A stretch of 64,000 bases of DNA from assembly GCF_015291625.1 (NCBI RefSeq), contig NZ_CP030047.1, forward strand, positions 992,001 through 1,056,000, written 5' to 3'. The notes beneath the pieces were generated by a model. That model was not told the origin of the DNA and ran no database searches. It saw only the letters and a list, made by a program, of their open reading frames with translations. Source of the DNA: Bradyrhizobium sp. CCBAU 53421. Its GTDB lineage: Bacteria > Pseudomonadota > Alphaproteobacteria > Rhizobiales > Xanthobacteraceae. The position numbers were made by a program, and so were the translations under genes. Shown piece after piece: positions 1 through 8,333 of this stretch (its first letter is position 1; every line of letters begins with the position of its first letter).

Positions 1-698
1 TTGCCCTTGGCCTGCGCGATCGATGCGGTGAGCTGGCCGCGCTCGCCGAGCAGCCGCGCCGAATCCCGTTGCAGCGCGCTGAGGCGTGACAGCGAGACCA
101 GGCGTTGCTCCCAGAGCTGCTGCACGCCGGTCAATTCGTTGGCGATCAAATCGGCTTCCTGCTTCTTGGCGCTCAGCTGGTCCTGCATGCCGCCGATCTG
201 CTCCTTGAGCTGCGCGATCTGCTCCTTCAACTGCTGCTTCTGCCCGTCATTGGCGTCCTTGCGCAGCTGGAAGAACCGCCGCTCGCCCGAGACCACCGCC
301 TGCGCCGCGGGATCGCCGAGCGACGCCACGCTGTCGGGGAATGCGACCTCGGCGTCGCCGTCGCGCTCGGCCTGCAGCCGCGCGCGGCGGGCCTCGAGCT
401 CCCACAGGCTCTTCGTCACGGCGGTGAGATTGGCCTGCGCCACCGTCTCGTCCATCAGGATCAACAGATCGTCCTTGGCGACACGGCTGCCGTCCTCGAC
501 CAGGAGCTTCTTGGCGACGCCGCCGGACGGGTGCTGCACCTTCTTGACGCTGGATTCGACCACCAGCGATCCCTGCGAGATGATCGCACCCGACATCTTG
601 GTCGCCGCACCCATGATGCCGATGCTGGCGACGAGGAGCGCCGCGGCCATGACGACCGCCAGGATATGATGACGAACCGACTGCCGGGCGCTAGGCAT
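1..698 (-). CDS. Type I secretion periplasmic adaptor (HlyD/PrsE family), 3' end missing
   Basis: N-terminal 232 residues of a membrane-fusion protein that would link an inner-membrane ABC exporter to a TolC-type outer-membrane channel. It has a short cytoplasmic start, one membrane segment (about residues 12-32), then the HlyD-type motif GSLVVESSVKKVQHPSGG and a long Gln/Glu/Lys-rich coiled-coil region. The ATG at 698 overlaps the stop of the upstream ABC gene by 8 bp, so the two are probably translationally coupled. The gene runs off the window; the C-terminal barrel domains are not visible. Family assignment is firm, the exported substrate is inferred from the neighbours. Confidence 0.88.
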   Translation of the reverse strand, partial: MPSARQSVRHHILAVVMAAALLVASIGIMGAATKMSGAIISQGSLVVESSVKKVQHPSGGVAKKLLVEDGSRVAKDDLLILMDETVAQANLTAVTKSLWELEARRARLQAERDGDAEVAFPDSVASLGDPAAQAVVSGERRFFQLRKDANDGQKQQLKEQIAQLKEQIGGMQDQLSAKKQEADLIANELTGVQQLWEQRLVSLSRLSALQRDSARLLGERGQLTASIAQAKG

Positions 699-2523
699 TT
701 TGCCGGGGCTCCGCTTCCTTCTTGCGCTTGCGGCGCGCCGGGGCCGGTGCCGGCTCCGCGGCGGCTGCCGGCGCCGGCTGCGGCGCCTTCGGCACCAGCA
801 AGGGCAGCACCGTCGCCGTGGTGCCGAATGCCTGCATCCGTCCCTCGTTCAGCACCAGCATGTGATCGACCGCCTGCAGCACTGCCGGACGATGCGCGAT
901 CACCACCACGATGCCGCCGCGGGCGCGGACCCGCGCGATCGCGAGCGTGAGCGCGCGTTCGCCCTCGGAATCGAGGTTCGAGTTCGGCTCGTCGAGCACG
1001 ACCAGGAACGGATCGCCATAGAGCGCGCGGGCCAGCGCAATGCGCTGCCGCTGGCCGCCCGACAGCATCAGGCCGCCATCGCCCACTTCGGTCTCGTAGC
1101 CGTCCGGCAATCGCAGGATCAGTTCGTGGACACCGGCCTCGCGCGCGGCGGCGAGCAGCTTGCTGGCGTCGGGAGTGGCGTCGAAGCGGCAAATGTTCTC
1201 AGCCACCGTGCCGCGGAACAGCGCGACGTCCTGCGGCAGGTAACCGATCGACGGGCCAAGCGCGAGCGGATCCCATTGCGCCAGCGTGGCGCCGTCGATC
1301 CGGATCACGCCGCGCACCGGCGCGCCGATACCGACCAGCGCGCGCGCCAGGGTCGATTTGCCGGAGCCGCTCGGGCCGACGACGGCGACCGCATTGCCGG
1401 CACGCAGCGCGAAGCTCACCTCGTGCAGCACCACGGCATCTGTTGCCGGCGCGGTCAGGCTGATCGAGGTGACGCGAACCTCGTTCTTCGGCGCGGGCAA
1501 AGGCGTGAACGCCAGCCGCGACGGCACGGCCGTCAGGGCTTCGGCAAGCCGGCCCACGCTGGCGCGGACCGCGATGAAGCTGCGCCAGTTCGCGATCGCA
1601 AGCTCGATCGGCGCCAGCGCGCGGATCGAGAGGATGGTCGCCGCCAGCATGACACCGGCGGTCGCCTGCTGGTTGATCACGAGGTAGGCGCCGAGCGCCA
1701 GCACGCCGGATTGCAGGATCATGCGCAGGAAGCGCGAGGCGCTGCCGAAGGTCCCGGTCAGGTCGGAGGTCACACGTTGCGCATTGAGGTAGGCCTGCGT
1801 GCGCGCCGACCATAGTTCGCTCATCCGCCGCTGCATGCCAAGCGCGTGCACAACCGGCGCGTGGTGGAATGCGGTCTCCGCCATCTGCCGCCGCGACGAC
1901 GCGAGCGCCACCAGCGAGCGCGTCGGTGCGCGCGTGAACAGCTCGGCGGCGACCGTGATCAGCGCCAGTGCGACGGCGCCGCCGGCCACCGCCAGGCCCA
2001 TCAGCGGATGAAACAGCGTGCAGACGATGATGTAGAGCGGCGTCCATGGCAGGTCGAAGATCGCGACCAGGCCGCTGCCGGCGAGGAAGCCGCGGATCGT
2101 GTCGAGGTCTCGCATGATCTGCAGGCCGTCGCCGTTCGGCCGGCTGAGAGACGCGTGCTGCACGCTGTCGAACACGGCGCCGCGAATGGCCTCGTCGAAG
2201 ATTTCGGCGATGCGCGCCAGCAGCCGGCTGCGCAGCACATCGACGCCGGCCTGCACGATCAGCAGCACCAGCGCGATCGCGAGCAGGCCGACCAGGGTTG
2301 CGATGCTGCGGCTCGGCAGCACGCGGTCATAGGTCTGCAGCATGAAGACCGGGCCGACCAGCATCAGTAGATTGACGAGGCCGCTCGCCATCGCCACGGC
2401 GATCAGCGCGCCGCGCACGGCCGTGATCGCGTTCCGGATTTCGACCGGCAGTGAGGAGAAGCGTTTGCCCTGACCGATCATCGCGCCCCGCGGATGTTCA
2501 AGCCTGTGATGCCCAGTGGACAT
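691..2523 (-). CDS. Type I secretion ABC transporter, permease/ATPase fusion (PrtD/PrsD-like)
   Basis: Half-transporter of about 610 residues that powers one-step export of an unprocessed protein across both membranes. The N-terminal membrane domain holds about six helices, starting with the stretch around LVNLLMLVGPVFMLQTYDRV. The C-terminal ATPase has Walker A GPSGSGKST, signature LSGGQRQ and Walker B FLVVLDEP. There is no N-terminal C39 peptidase, which fits RTX-like substrates with C-terminal signals. An in-frame GTG at 2556 would add 11 residues; the ATG at 2523 is preferred but neither start has a good ribosome site. It lies between a putative substrate gene and the adaptor gene, as in PrsDE/PrtDE systems; no outer-membrane channel gene is visible. 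Confidence 0.9.
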   Translation of the reverse strand: MSTGHHRLEHPRGAMIGQGKRFSSLPVEIRNAITAVRGALIAVAMASGLVNLLMLVGPVFMLQTYDRVLPSRSIATLVGLLAIALVLLIVQAGVDVLRSRLLARIAEIFDEAIRGAVFDSVQHASLSRPNGDGLQIMRDLDTIRGFLAGSGLVAIFDLPWTPLYIIVCTLFHPLMGLAVAGGAVALALITVAAELFTRAPTRSLVALASSRRQMAETAFHHAPVVHALGMQRRMSELWSARTQAYLNAQRVTSDLTGTFGSASRFLRMILQSGVLALGAYLVINQQATAGVMLAATILSIRALAPIELAIANWRSFIAVRASVGRLAEALTAVPSRLAFTPLPAPKNEVRVTSISLTAPATDAVVLHEVSFALRAGNAVAVVGPSGSGKSTLARALVGIGAPVRGVIRIDGATLAQWDPLALGPSIGYLPQDVALFRGTVAENICRFDATPDASKLLAAAREAGVHELILRLPDGYETEVGDGGLMLSGGQRQRIALARALYGDPFLVVLDEPNSNLDSEGERALTLAIARVRARGGIVVVIAHRPAVLQAVDHMLVLNEGRMQAFGTTATVLPLLVPKAPQPAPAAAAEPAPAPARRKRKKEAEPRQNA

Positions 2524-2579
2524 GGAGAGGGAGTTGCGGAAGCGCGGCGAATCCACGCTTCCGCCGATTGGCGGCGACT

Positions 2580-3836
2580 TCAGAGGATGTGTGTGCCGTG
2601 GGTATCAAGGATGCCGTGACCATGTGTGGGCGGTGAGAGCAGATCGTGGACGACCGTCCCGAGATCGACTGGCGCGGATACCGGTGCGCTCGCAACGTGT
2701 GCGGAGACGCTGCTGTTGCCGAGCAGACTGAGGTTCAGGCTGCCGAGCAGATTGCCGACCAGTCCGTCGGCGCCGACGCCGCCGAGGCTCGGTATGCTAA
2801 GGCTCGGGATGTTGAGTCCATGCGCGCCGGTGAGCGCACCGAGATCAAGCAGATGCGGTCCGCTCTGGCCGGTGTCGACGGCGTTGATGTCGGCGGCGTG
2901 ATGATCGCCCGACGTCGACGCCGCGAGGATGTCGAGCGTCGATCCGTTCGGTTGCGCCGGGCCAATATTGACGCCGGCCAGATGGCCGCTGCTGGTGCCG
3001 GTGAGGCCGCCGAGCAGGCCGCCTAGCAATCCGCCGCCGTTTGCGGCGTCGCCGCCGAGATTGAGCAGGCCGTTATCGAGAAGGCCATTATCCGGGAGGC
3101 CATGGCTGAGCTGGTTGACCAGCCCGGAGACCGGGCTCAGCAGACCACTGACGTCGGAGACAACGGTGTCCACCAGTCCTGCGACGACATGGACCACGCC
3201 GGAGATATCAGCGCCGAGATGCGCGATCGTCTCGCCGAGATTGCCGGCAAGGATCTGTCCCGGCACATCCAGGATGTCTGCGACCAGATTGGCATGGCCG
3301 CCGCTGGTCCCGACACTGCCGAGGTCGATTGCCTGTCCGAGATTTGTGATGCCGTGAAGCGCATCAGGCAGGACGGTCGCCTGGGACAGGACGTCGGCTG
3401 AGGAATGAACCGCGGTGCCGGCGGTGTCGAGCGCCGGTTGCAGCATTCCGCCTGATGCCATGAGCGCCGGTGCCGGGTCCGGTTCGGCTGGCAGCACCGC
3501 ATTCATCAGGTTACCGGCCACCGGCAGATCACTCGTGCTCAGCAGCCCCCCGACCAGGGGCAAGTCGGACCTGGCGGCGCCGCCGGCGCCATCGCCGAGT
3601 AGGGAGGCGGCGCTCTCCAGCGCATTCGCCGCCGGCAATAGGTCGACCAGAGGCGCGATCAGGCCGTGGGCGAGCTGGCTGGCGGCCGTATCGGCGGGGT
3701 TGTCCTCGGGCTGCACCGATGTTGCCGGGAGCGGAAGCTCGGTGAGGCTCCCGACGGGATTTGCCAGCAGCGCCGTCGAGCCCGCCAGGACCTCGACCAT
3801 CCGGTCGGCCGCGTTGCTGGATAGAGAGCTACTCAT
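2580..3836 (-). CDS. Gly/Leu/Asn-rich protein, candidate type I secretion substrate
   Basis: A protein of 418 residues with no recognised enzyme domain. It has no cleavable signal peptide and is rich in Gly, Leu, Asn, Ser and Asp. The middle is made of short degenerate repeats such as NGLLDNGLLNLGGD and LLGGLLGGLTG. The C-terminus is His/Thr/Leu rich and ends in a hydrophobic tail (THGTHIL). No canonical GGxGxD calcium-binding nonapeptides are seen. The ATG at 3836 has a GGAG eight bases upstream, so the longer frame reaching 3902 is rejected. Lying immediately upstream of the ABC exporter and adaptor genes, it is plausibly their cargo, for example a surface or biofilm protein. That role is inferred from position and composition only. 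Confidence 0.7.
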   Translation of the reverse strand: MSSSLSSNAADRMVEVLAGSTALLANPVGSLTELPLPATSVQPEDNPADTAASQLAHGLIAPLVDLLPAANALESAASLLGDGAGGAARSDLPLVGGLLSTSDLPVAGNLMNAVLPAEPDPAPALMASGGMLQPALDTAGTAVHSSADVLSQATVLPDALHGITNLGQAIDLGSVGTSGGHANLVADILDVPGQILAGNLGETIAHLGADISGVVHVVAGLVDTVVSDVSGLLSPVSGLVNQLSHGLPDNGLLDNGLLNLGGDAANGGGLLGGLLGGLTGTSSGHLAGVNIGPAQPNGSTLDILAASTSGDHHAADINAVDTGQSGPHLLDLGALTGAHGLNIPSLSIPSLGGVGADGLVGNLLGSLNLSLLGNSSVSAHVASAPVSAPVDLGTVVHDLLSPPTHGHGILDTHGTHIL

Positions 3837-4042
3837 AGGCGCATCTCCGGCTGGGTGAGGCAGCAGTGCGGCTACGCCCGATCGAAGGAATAGTTGCCTC
3901 ACCGCGGACCGGCCGTTCGCGTCGTGGCGAAGGCACAGCTAAGCCGAAGACGACAAACTGCGGAAAATTGCATGGAAGGTAGGGCCGGCCGGAGGTTGAC
4001 CTGCTGCGCGGTGATGCTTGCCGTGACCTTGTCGACGGCGCA

Positions 4043-4074
4043 GAAAAAAGGGCCGGATCTCGATCCGGCCCTTT
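4043..4074 (-). terminator. Rho-independent terminator after the GST gene
   Basis: A 12-bp perfect stem (AAAGGGCCGGAT and its complement) around a 4-base loop. Read on the minus strand it ends in a run of T residues. It sits just downstream of the GST stop codon. Confidence 0.85.
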
Positions 4075-4100
4075 ACGTCTGATGAAGCCGGCTCGAAAGC

Positions 4101-4718
4101 TCAGGCGGCCTTGAGCAGGCCTTCCTTCTTCAGCGCTTCCTGTACCTTCGGGCGCGCCGCGACGCGGGCCTTGTAGGCCGTCACATTGGGCAGGCCGGAG
4201 AAGTCGAAGCCGAGCCGGTCCTGCGCCCACATGATCATGGTGAACAGGTAGCCGTCGGCGACCGTGAACTGGTTGCCCATCAGATAGTCGCGCCCGGCGA
4301 GCTGGCTCTCGACATATTTGAACTTGCCCATGGCGCGATCCTTGAAGAACGCCTTGGCGTCGTCGGCGAGCACCGGCGAGAACATCGGGCCGAGGTTCTT
4401 GTGCAGCTCGGTCGTGATGTAGTTCAGCCATTCGAGCAGCTTGTAGCGCTCGTTGGAGTCCCGGGCGGGCGCCAGCTTCCGGTCAGCGACCCTGTCGGCA
4501 ATCATCTGGATGATGATCGGCCCTTCGGTGACCATCTCGCCGGTATCCAGCGCCAGCGCGGGCACCTGGCCCTTGGGGTTCACAGCGAGGAAATCGTCGC
4601 CGTTTTCGAGCTTCTTGGCGCGCAGATCGACCTTGACCAGGTCGTAGGGCAGGCCGGCCTCGAGCAGGGCGATGTGGGGGGAGAGGGAGCAGGCACCGGG
4701 GGAGTAATAAAGCTTCAT
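4101..4718 (-). CDS. Glutathione S-transferase, beta class (GstA/GstB-like)
   Basis: Cytosolic 205-residue enzyme that conjugates glutathione to electrophiles or reduces peroxides. The N-terminal thioredoxin-like domain begins MKLYYSPGACSLSPHIALLE; Cys10 occupies the usual catalytic position of beta-class bacterial GSTs. The NPKGQVPAL segment contains the conserved cis-proline, and the helical C-terminal domain carries the N-capping region with FTVADGYLF. The ATG at 4718 is chosen because this is the family N-terminus; the longer in-frame extension toward 4820 lacks similarity. The gene is divergent from a MarR regulator, which probably controls it. The physiological substrate is unknown. Confidence 0.93.
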   Translation of the reverse strand: MKLYYSPGACSLSPHIALLEAGLPYDLVKVDLRAKKLENGDDFLAVNPKGQVPALALDTGEMVTEGPIIIQMIADRVADRKLAPARDSNERYKLLEWLNYITTELHKNLGPMFSPVLADDAKAFFKDRAMGKFKYVESQLAGRDYLMGNQFTVADGYLFTMIMWAQDRLGFDFSGLPNVTAYKARVAARPKVQEALKKEGLLKAA

Positions 4719-4773
4719 GGGGGTATTCCTTCCCTTGTTCTTGGCGTCCGGAGAGGGATTGCCTACATGCACC

Positions 4774-4821
4774 TGCATGAAATAGTCAAGATTGATGCAG
4801 ATGCATTCAGTGCGGTACACT
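4774..4821. promoter_or_regulatory. Divergent promoter/operator region between GST and MarR genes
   Basis: An imperfect inverted repeat (TGCAT ... ATGCA, 4774-4799) lies between the divergent genes, as expected for a MarR operator. On the plus strand TTGATG (4792-4797) and TACACT (4816-4821) with an 18-base spacer form a reasonable sigma-70 promoter for the marR gene. On the minus strand TTGACT (4789-4784) could be the -35 of the GST gene, but its -10 is poor. Regulation is inferred. Confidence 0.5.
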
Positions 4822-4848
4822 GGGTTCCGGGACCTTATGGACTAGACG

Positions 4849-5385
4849 ATGAAACGCAAGCTATCGAGCGAGGCGACGGCCGCCTGGATCCGCCTGATGC
4901 GGGTGCCGAGCCGGGTGCTGGACTGCGTCGAGCAGGATTTGAAGAAGGCCGGCTTTCCGCCGCTCGCCTGGTATGACGCCTTGCTCGAGCTGTCGCGCGC
5001 GCCGTCGGGCGAGCTGCGCCCGGTCGAGCTCGAGCGGCAGATGCTGATCCCGCAATATTCGACGTCGCGGCTGATCGACAAGCTGGTCGACGAGGGGCTT
5101 GCCGCCCGGCGCGAATGCAAGATCGACAAGCGCGGCCAGTTCGTCGAGATCACCGAGGCCGGGCGCGAGCTCCAGAAGAAGATGTGGAGCGCCTATTCTG
5201 CCGCGATCGACAAGCATGTCGGCTCGAAATTGTCCGATGCCGATGCGGCCAGGCTGTGCGGTCTGCTCGACCGTCTGGGCTGCTCCTGCGGTGACGCCAA
5301 AGCTGACACCAAGGTCGATGCCAAGAGCGATACCAAGAGCGATACCAAGGCCGCGCCGGCGCGAGACGGCGTGCCTGCCCGATGA
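4849..5385 (+). CDS. MarR-family transcriptional regulator with Lys/Asp repeat tail
   Basis: A 178-residue DNA-binding protein of the winged-helix MarR family, usually a ligand- or oxidant-sensing repressor. The helix-turn-helix lies around residues 55-85 (LERQMLIPQYSTSRLIDKL) and the wing at RRECKIDKRGQFVEITEAG. Two Cys residues near the end of the fold (GCSCGD) could sense oxidants or metals, which is speculation. The last roughly 25 residues are a low-complexity Asp-Thr-Lys / Asp-Ala-Lys tail encoded by tandem 12-bp units. It is divergent from the GST gene, its most likely target. Confidence 0.88.
   Translation: MKRKLSSEATAAWIRLMRVPSRVLDCVEQDLKKAGFPPLAWYDALLELSRAPSGELRPVELERQMLIPQYSTSRLIDKLVDEGLAARRECKIDKRGQFVEITEAGRELQKKMWSAYSAAIDKHVGSKLSDADAARLCGLLDRLGCSCGDAKADTKVDAKSDTKSDTKAAPARDGVPAR
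5302..5349 (+). repeat. Tandem 12-bp repeats (four units) inside the marR gene
   Basis: Four consecutive 12-base units of the form GCTGACACCAAG / GTCGATGCCAAG / AGCGATACCAAG / AGCGATACCAAG. The last two are identical. They encode the x-Asp-(Thr/Ala)-Lys tail of the MarR protein and could change in copy number by slippage without shifting the frame. Confidence 0.85.
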
Positions 5386-5478
5386 TATTCCTGATCCCAT
5401 CATCCGCGGCCGTTGTGGCCCACGGATGCCCCTGCCACCGCGCGACTTCGATCGAAGCGCCCTTGAGTTGGATTTTCT

Positions 5479-6849
5479 ATGGCGCGTGACCAGATCGACA
5501 TGACGCCGCTGCAGTCGCGCGACGAACTCGTGGCGTGGCTTGAAGCCGGCGTGAAGCCTGAGTCCGAATTCCGTATCGGCACCGAGCACGAGAAGACCCC
5601 GTTCACGCTCGAGGGCCATCAGCCCGTCCCCTATGAAGGCGCGAAGGGCATCGGTGCGCTGCTCGAGGGCATGAAGCTCCTGCTCGGCTGGGAGCCGATC
5701 ATGGAGCGCGGCAACATCATCGGCCTCTATGACGTCACCGGCGGCGGCGCGATCTCGCTCGAGCCGGGCGGCCAATTCGAATTGTCGGGCGCGCCGGTCG
5801 AGACCGTGCACCAGACCCAGTCGGAATTGATGGCGCATCTGGCGCAGGTGCGGGAGATCGCAACCCCGCTCGGCATCGGCTTCCTCGGGCTCGGCATGAC
5901 GCCGTCCTGGTCGCGGGCGCAGATCCCTGTGATGCCCAAGGGCCGCTACAAGATCATGAGAAATTACATGCCGAAGGTCGGCAAATACGGCCTCGACATG
6001 ATGTTCCGGACCTGCACGGTGCAGACCAATCTCGACTTCTCGTCCGAAGCCGACATGGTGAAGAAGCTGCGGGTGTCGCTGGCGTTGCAGCCGATCGCGA
6101 CCGCTTTGTTCGCCAACTCGCCGTTCACCGAAGGCAAGCCCAACGGCTTCCTGTCGTTCCGCTCCGAAATCTGGCGCGACACCGACAATGCGCGAAGCGG
6201 CATGATCCCGTTCGCGTTCGAGGACGGCATGGGCTATGAGCGCTATGTCGATTACGCGCTCGACGTACCCATGTATTTCGTCAAGCGCGGCGATGAATAT
6301 ATCGACGTCTCCGGCTCGTCGTTCCGCGATTTCTTCGCCGGCAACAACAAGATCCTCCCCGGCGAGCGCCCGACCCTGTCGGACTGGGCCAATCATCTCT
6401 CGACCATCTTCCCCGAGGTGCGGCTGAAGCGTTACCTCGAGATGCGCGGCGCCGACGGCGTGCCGTGGGGCCGGCTGCCGGCGCTGCCGGCGTTCTGGGT
6501 CGGGCTGCTCTACGACAACGACAGCCTCGACGCCGCCTGGGACATCGTTCGGCACTGGACCGCGCCGGAGCGCCAGGCGCTGCGCGACGACGTGCCGCGT
6601 TTCGGCTTCAAGGCGCGGATCAAGGACCGCTATCTGTTCGAGATCGCCAAGGAGTGCCTGATCCTGTCGCATGCCGGATTGCGGCGGCGCGGCCGGATCG
6701 ACCATCTAGGTCGCGACGAGAGCCGCTTCCTCGAACCGCTCGAGCGCATCATCGAGACCGGCCGCTCGCCGGCCGAGGAGATGCTGGAGAAGTTCAACGG
6801 CCCCTGGAAGGGCTCGGTGGAACCGGCATATCAGGAGTACGCCTTCTAA
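5479..6849 (+). CDS. gshA: Glutamate-cysteine ligase
   Basis: First and committed enzyme of glutathione synthesis: ATP-dependent joining of glutamate (gamma carboxyl) and cysteine in the cytosol. The 456-residue length and sequence fit the plant/alphaproteobacterial class of GshA. Family hallmarks include RIGTEHEKTPF near residue 35, the Gly-rich GGGAISLEPGGQFELSG segment and the MRNYMPKVGKYGLDMMFRT block. The start MARDQIDMTPLQSRDEL is a normal N-terminus. It lies downstream of, but 93 bp away from, the MarR gene and is probably transcribed on its own. It matches the presence of two glutathione transferases in the window. Confidence 0.95.
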   Translation: MARDQIDMTPLQSRDELVAWLEAGVKPESEFRIGTEHEKTPFTLEGHQPVPYEGAKGIGALLEGMKLLLGWEPIMERGNIIGLYDVTGGGAISLEPGGQFELSGAPVETVHQTQSELMAHLAQVREIATPLGIGFLGLGMTPSWSRAQIPVMPKGRYKIMRNYMPKVGKYGLDMMFRTCTVQTNLDFSSEADMVKKLRVSLALQPIATALFANSPFTEGKPNGFLSFRSEIWRDTDNARSGMIPFAFEDGMGYERYVDYALDVPMYFVKRGDEYIDVSGSSFRDFFAGNNKILPGERPTLSDWANHLSTIFPEVRLKRYLEMRGADGVPWGRLPALPAFWVGLLYDNDSLDAAWDIVRHWTAPERQALRDDVPRFGFKARIKDRYLFEIAKECLILSHAGLRRRGRIDHLGRDESRFLEPLERIIETGRSPAEEMLEKFNGPWKGSVEPAYQEYAF

Positions 6850-6850
6850 T

Positions 6851-6877
6851 CCCCGCCCGGCCCGAATTCGGGCGGGG
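6851..6877 (+). terminator. GC-rich hairpin after gshA
   Basis: CCCCGCCCG pairs with CGGGCGGGG across a 9-base loop directly after the gshA stop codon. There is no T run, so it may be a transcript-end or RNA-stability structure rather than a classical terminator. Confidence 0.45.
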
Positions 6878-6993
6878 CACGCGCGTGAACGGCGGTGGTG
6901 TCGCACCCGCCGTTCATCAGCCGTACAGGTTCATGGCGTTCAAATGACACCCCGCGGGATGCGCGGGGGCTGTGCGAATTTGAAAGCAATCTC

Positions 6994-7548
6994 ATGGGGA
7001 TAGGTCGCCTCTCTAGGGCGTGCGTGGTGATGTTCGCGGTTTTTTCGGCCGCTTTCGTCGCGCGTCCGGCGCTGGCGCAGACCAATTTCGACCGTCCCGG
7101 CGGCGACTACCTCAACGCGCCGGTGACATCAGGCGATCCCGCCGATTGCGCGCTCACCTGCGAGCGCGACCGCCGCTGCCGCGCCTGGAGCTTCAACTAT
7201 CCGACCGACGCCAATAATGGCGCGGTGTGCTGGCTGAAGAACACCGTGCCGGCGCGGGTGCAGGACGTCTGCTGCGTCTCCGGGGTGCGCGGCGCCGGCG
7301 TGGTCGAACCGCGCAACGGCGCCATCGAAACCTCGATCGACCGGCTCGGTGGCGACTACAAGAATTTCGAGTTGAAGAGCAGCGACGGCGACGAGGCTTG
7401 CCATGCCGCCTGTACCGCCGACAACAAGTGCCGCGCCTGGACCTATGCCCGGCCCGGCTATGCCGGCCGCGACGCGCATTGCTTCCTGAAGAAAGAGATC
7501 AAGCCGCCGCGCCGCAAGGCGGGGTTCACGTCGGGCGTGGTGCGGTAG
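6994..7548 (+). CDS. Secreted protein with two PAN/apple-like modules
   Basis: A 184-residue exported protein. Residues 1-29 form a signal peptide ending ARPALAQ. The mature part is an internal duplication: each half has DRxGGDYxN, a Cys-x3-Cys, CRAWxxxxP, a Cys followed by (W/F)LKxxx, and a final SGV. These are marks of PAN/apple domains, which mediate protein or carbohydrate binding through disulphide-stabilised folds. Start ATG at 6994 is chosen because it gives the signal peptide; the frame extends upstream to 6895 without sense. No enzyme function is suggested. The binding partner is unknown, and it stands alone between gshA and a repeat element. Confidence 0.85.
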   Translation: MGIGRLSRACVVMFAVFSAAFVARPALAQTNFDRPGGDYLNAPVTSGDPADCALTCERDRRCRAWSFNYPTDANNGAVCWLKNTVPARVQDVCCVSGVRGAGVVEPRNGAIETSIDRLGGDYKNFELKSSDGDEACHAACTADNKCRAWTYARPGYAGRDAHCFLKKEIKPPRRKAGFTSGVVR

Positions 7549-7562
7549 CGCGCAGGGAATCC

Positions 7563-7650
7563 GTAGCCCGGATGGAGCGAAGCGCAATCCGGGAACGCTC
7601 TCACCGCGGATACATCTGCCCCGGATTTCACTTCGCTCCATCCGGGCTAC
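7563..7650. repeat. Palindromic intergenic repeat, family A copy 1
   Basis: Begins GTAGCCCGGATGGAGCGAAG and ends with the near-complement TTCGCTCCATCCGGGCTAC, with about 45 bp between. Three related copies occur at 8697-8782, 13411-13498 and 63070-63156. It lies between convergent genes and could form a long hairpin. Confidence 0.9.
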
Positions 7651-7656
7651 GAATCT

Positions 7657-8223
7657 CTACTCCGCCGCCAGCACCGTGATCTCCGGCCACAGCGCCTTCC
7701 ACCGCTCGGCCTTCGTCACATAGTTCGCCGCGGAGAAATTCGCGGTCGGGTTCGGCCGCACGATCATGCCGGCGATATCGTCAAAGCCACTTGGCGCATA
7801 GACGTCGTAGCCGCTCGCGCTGCGGCGGATACCGACCTGCACGTTCGCGCTGAGGAAGCGATCGATGCCGTCGGTCGAACGCGACAGTGCGGGGTAGGGC
7901 ACGCCGTGCTTGCCGGGGTACCAGAGATGGACGCGGGCCTGGTTGCGGACCTCGATCTCGGCACCGAGATGGCCGAGCCGCGCCGTGAGGTCGCGGATCA
8001 CCGCGTCCTCGGCCTCCCATGAGGTATCCGGATCGAAATAGAAGACGTCGTAATCGTTGATGCCGTGATCGAGCGGCCGCTTCGTCAGCACATTCCACAC
8101 GCTCTGTACCAGGCAGCCGGCCACCAGCCACGCATCGGGCAAACCGAGGCGGTAAAGCTCGTCTGTGATCGCTGGATTGACGGGGTTGCGCAGCGCCGCG
8201 GCGAGGAATTGGTCCTGCGTCAT
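7657..8223 (-). CDS. Nucleotidyltransferase-like protein (COG3575/DUF925 type)
   Basis: A 188-residue protein resembling the small nucleotidyltransferase-fold proteins of the YitI-like/COG3575 group, whose substrates are not known to me. The fold is suggested by WLVAGCLVQSVWN followed by the acidic motif NDYDVFYFD, consistent with metal-binding Asp residues, and then a helix with AEDAVIRDL. Start ATG at 8223 (MTQDQFLAAALR) is preferred over the in-frame codon at 8271, which lies inside an intergenic repeat. It ends just inside repeat family A copy 1. Probably cytosolic. Confidence 0.75.
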   Translation of the reverse strand: MTQDQFLAAALRNPVNPAITDELYRLGLPDAWLVAGCLVQSVWNVLTKRPLDHGINDYDVFYFDPDTSWEAEDAVIRDLTARLGHLGAEIEVRNQARVHLWYPGKHGVPYPALSRSTDGIDRFLSANVQVGIRRSASGYDVYAPSGFDDIAGMIVRPNPTANFSAANYVTKAERWKALWPEITVLAAE

Positions 8224-8238
8224 GATTCCAGGTCTCTC

Positions 8239-8327
8239 CCCGTCATTGCGAGGAGCGAAGCGACGAAGCAATCCATTGATCCGTTATGCCGTGACATGGA
8301 TTGCTTCGCTGCGCTCGCAATGACGGG
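8239..8327. repeat. Palindromic intergenic repeat, family B
   Basis: Starts CCCGTCATTGCGAGGAGCGA and ends CGCTCGCAATGACGGG with complementary internal arms (GAAGCAATCCA / TGGATTGCTTC). It fills the gap between the nucleotidyltransferase-like gene and the MmcQ gene. This type of element is frequent in rhizobial genomes. Confidence 0.85.
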
Positions 8328-8333
8328 AAACGA

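Noticed and set aside
2580..3836. RTX calcium-binding repeats in the putative secreted protein
   Set aside because: Gly/Asn/Leu repeats are present, but no canonical GGxGxDxLx nonapeptide was found.
5302..5349. A CRISPR-like array
   Set aside because: The units are 12 bp, directly adjacent, and in frame within a coding gene.
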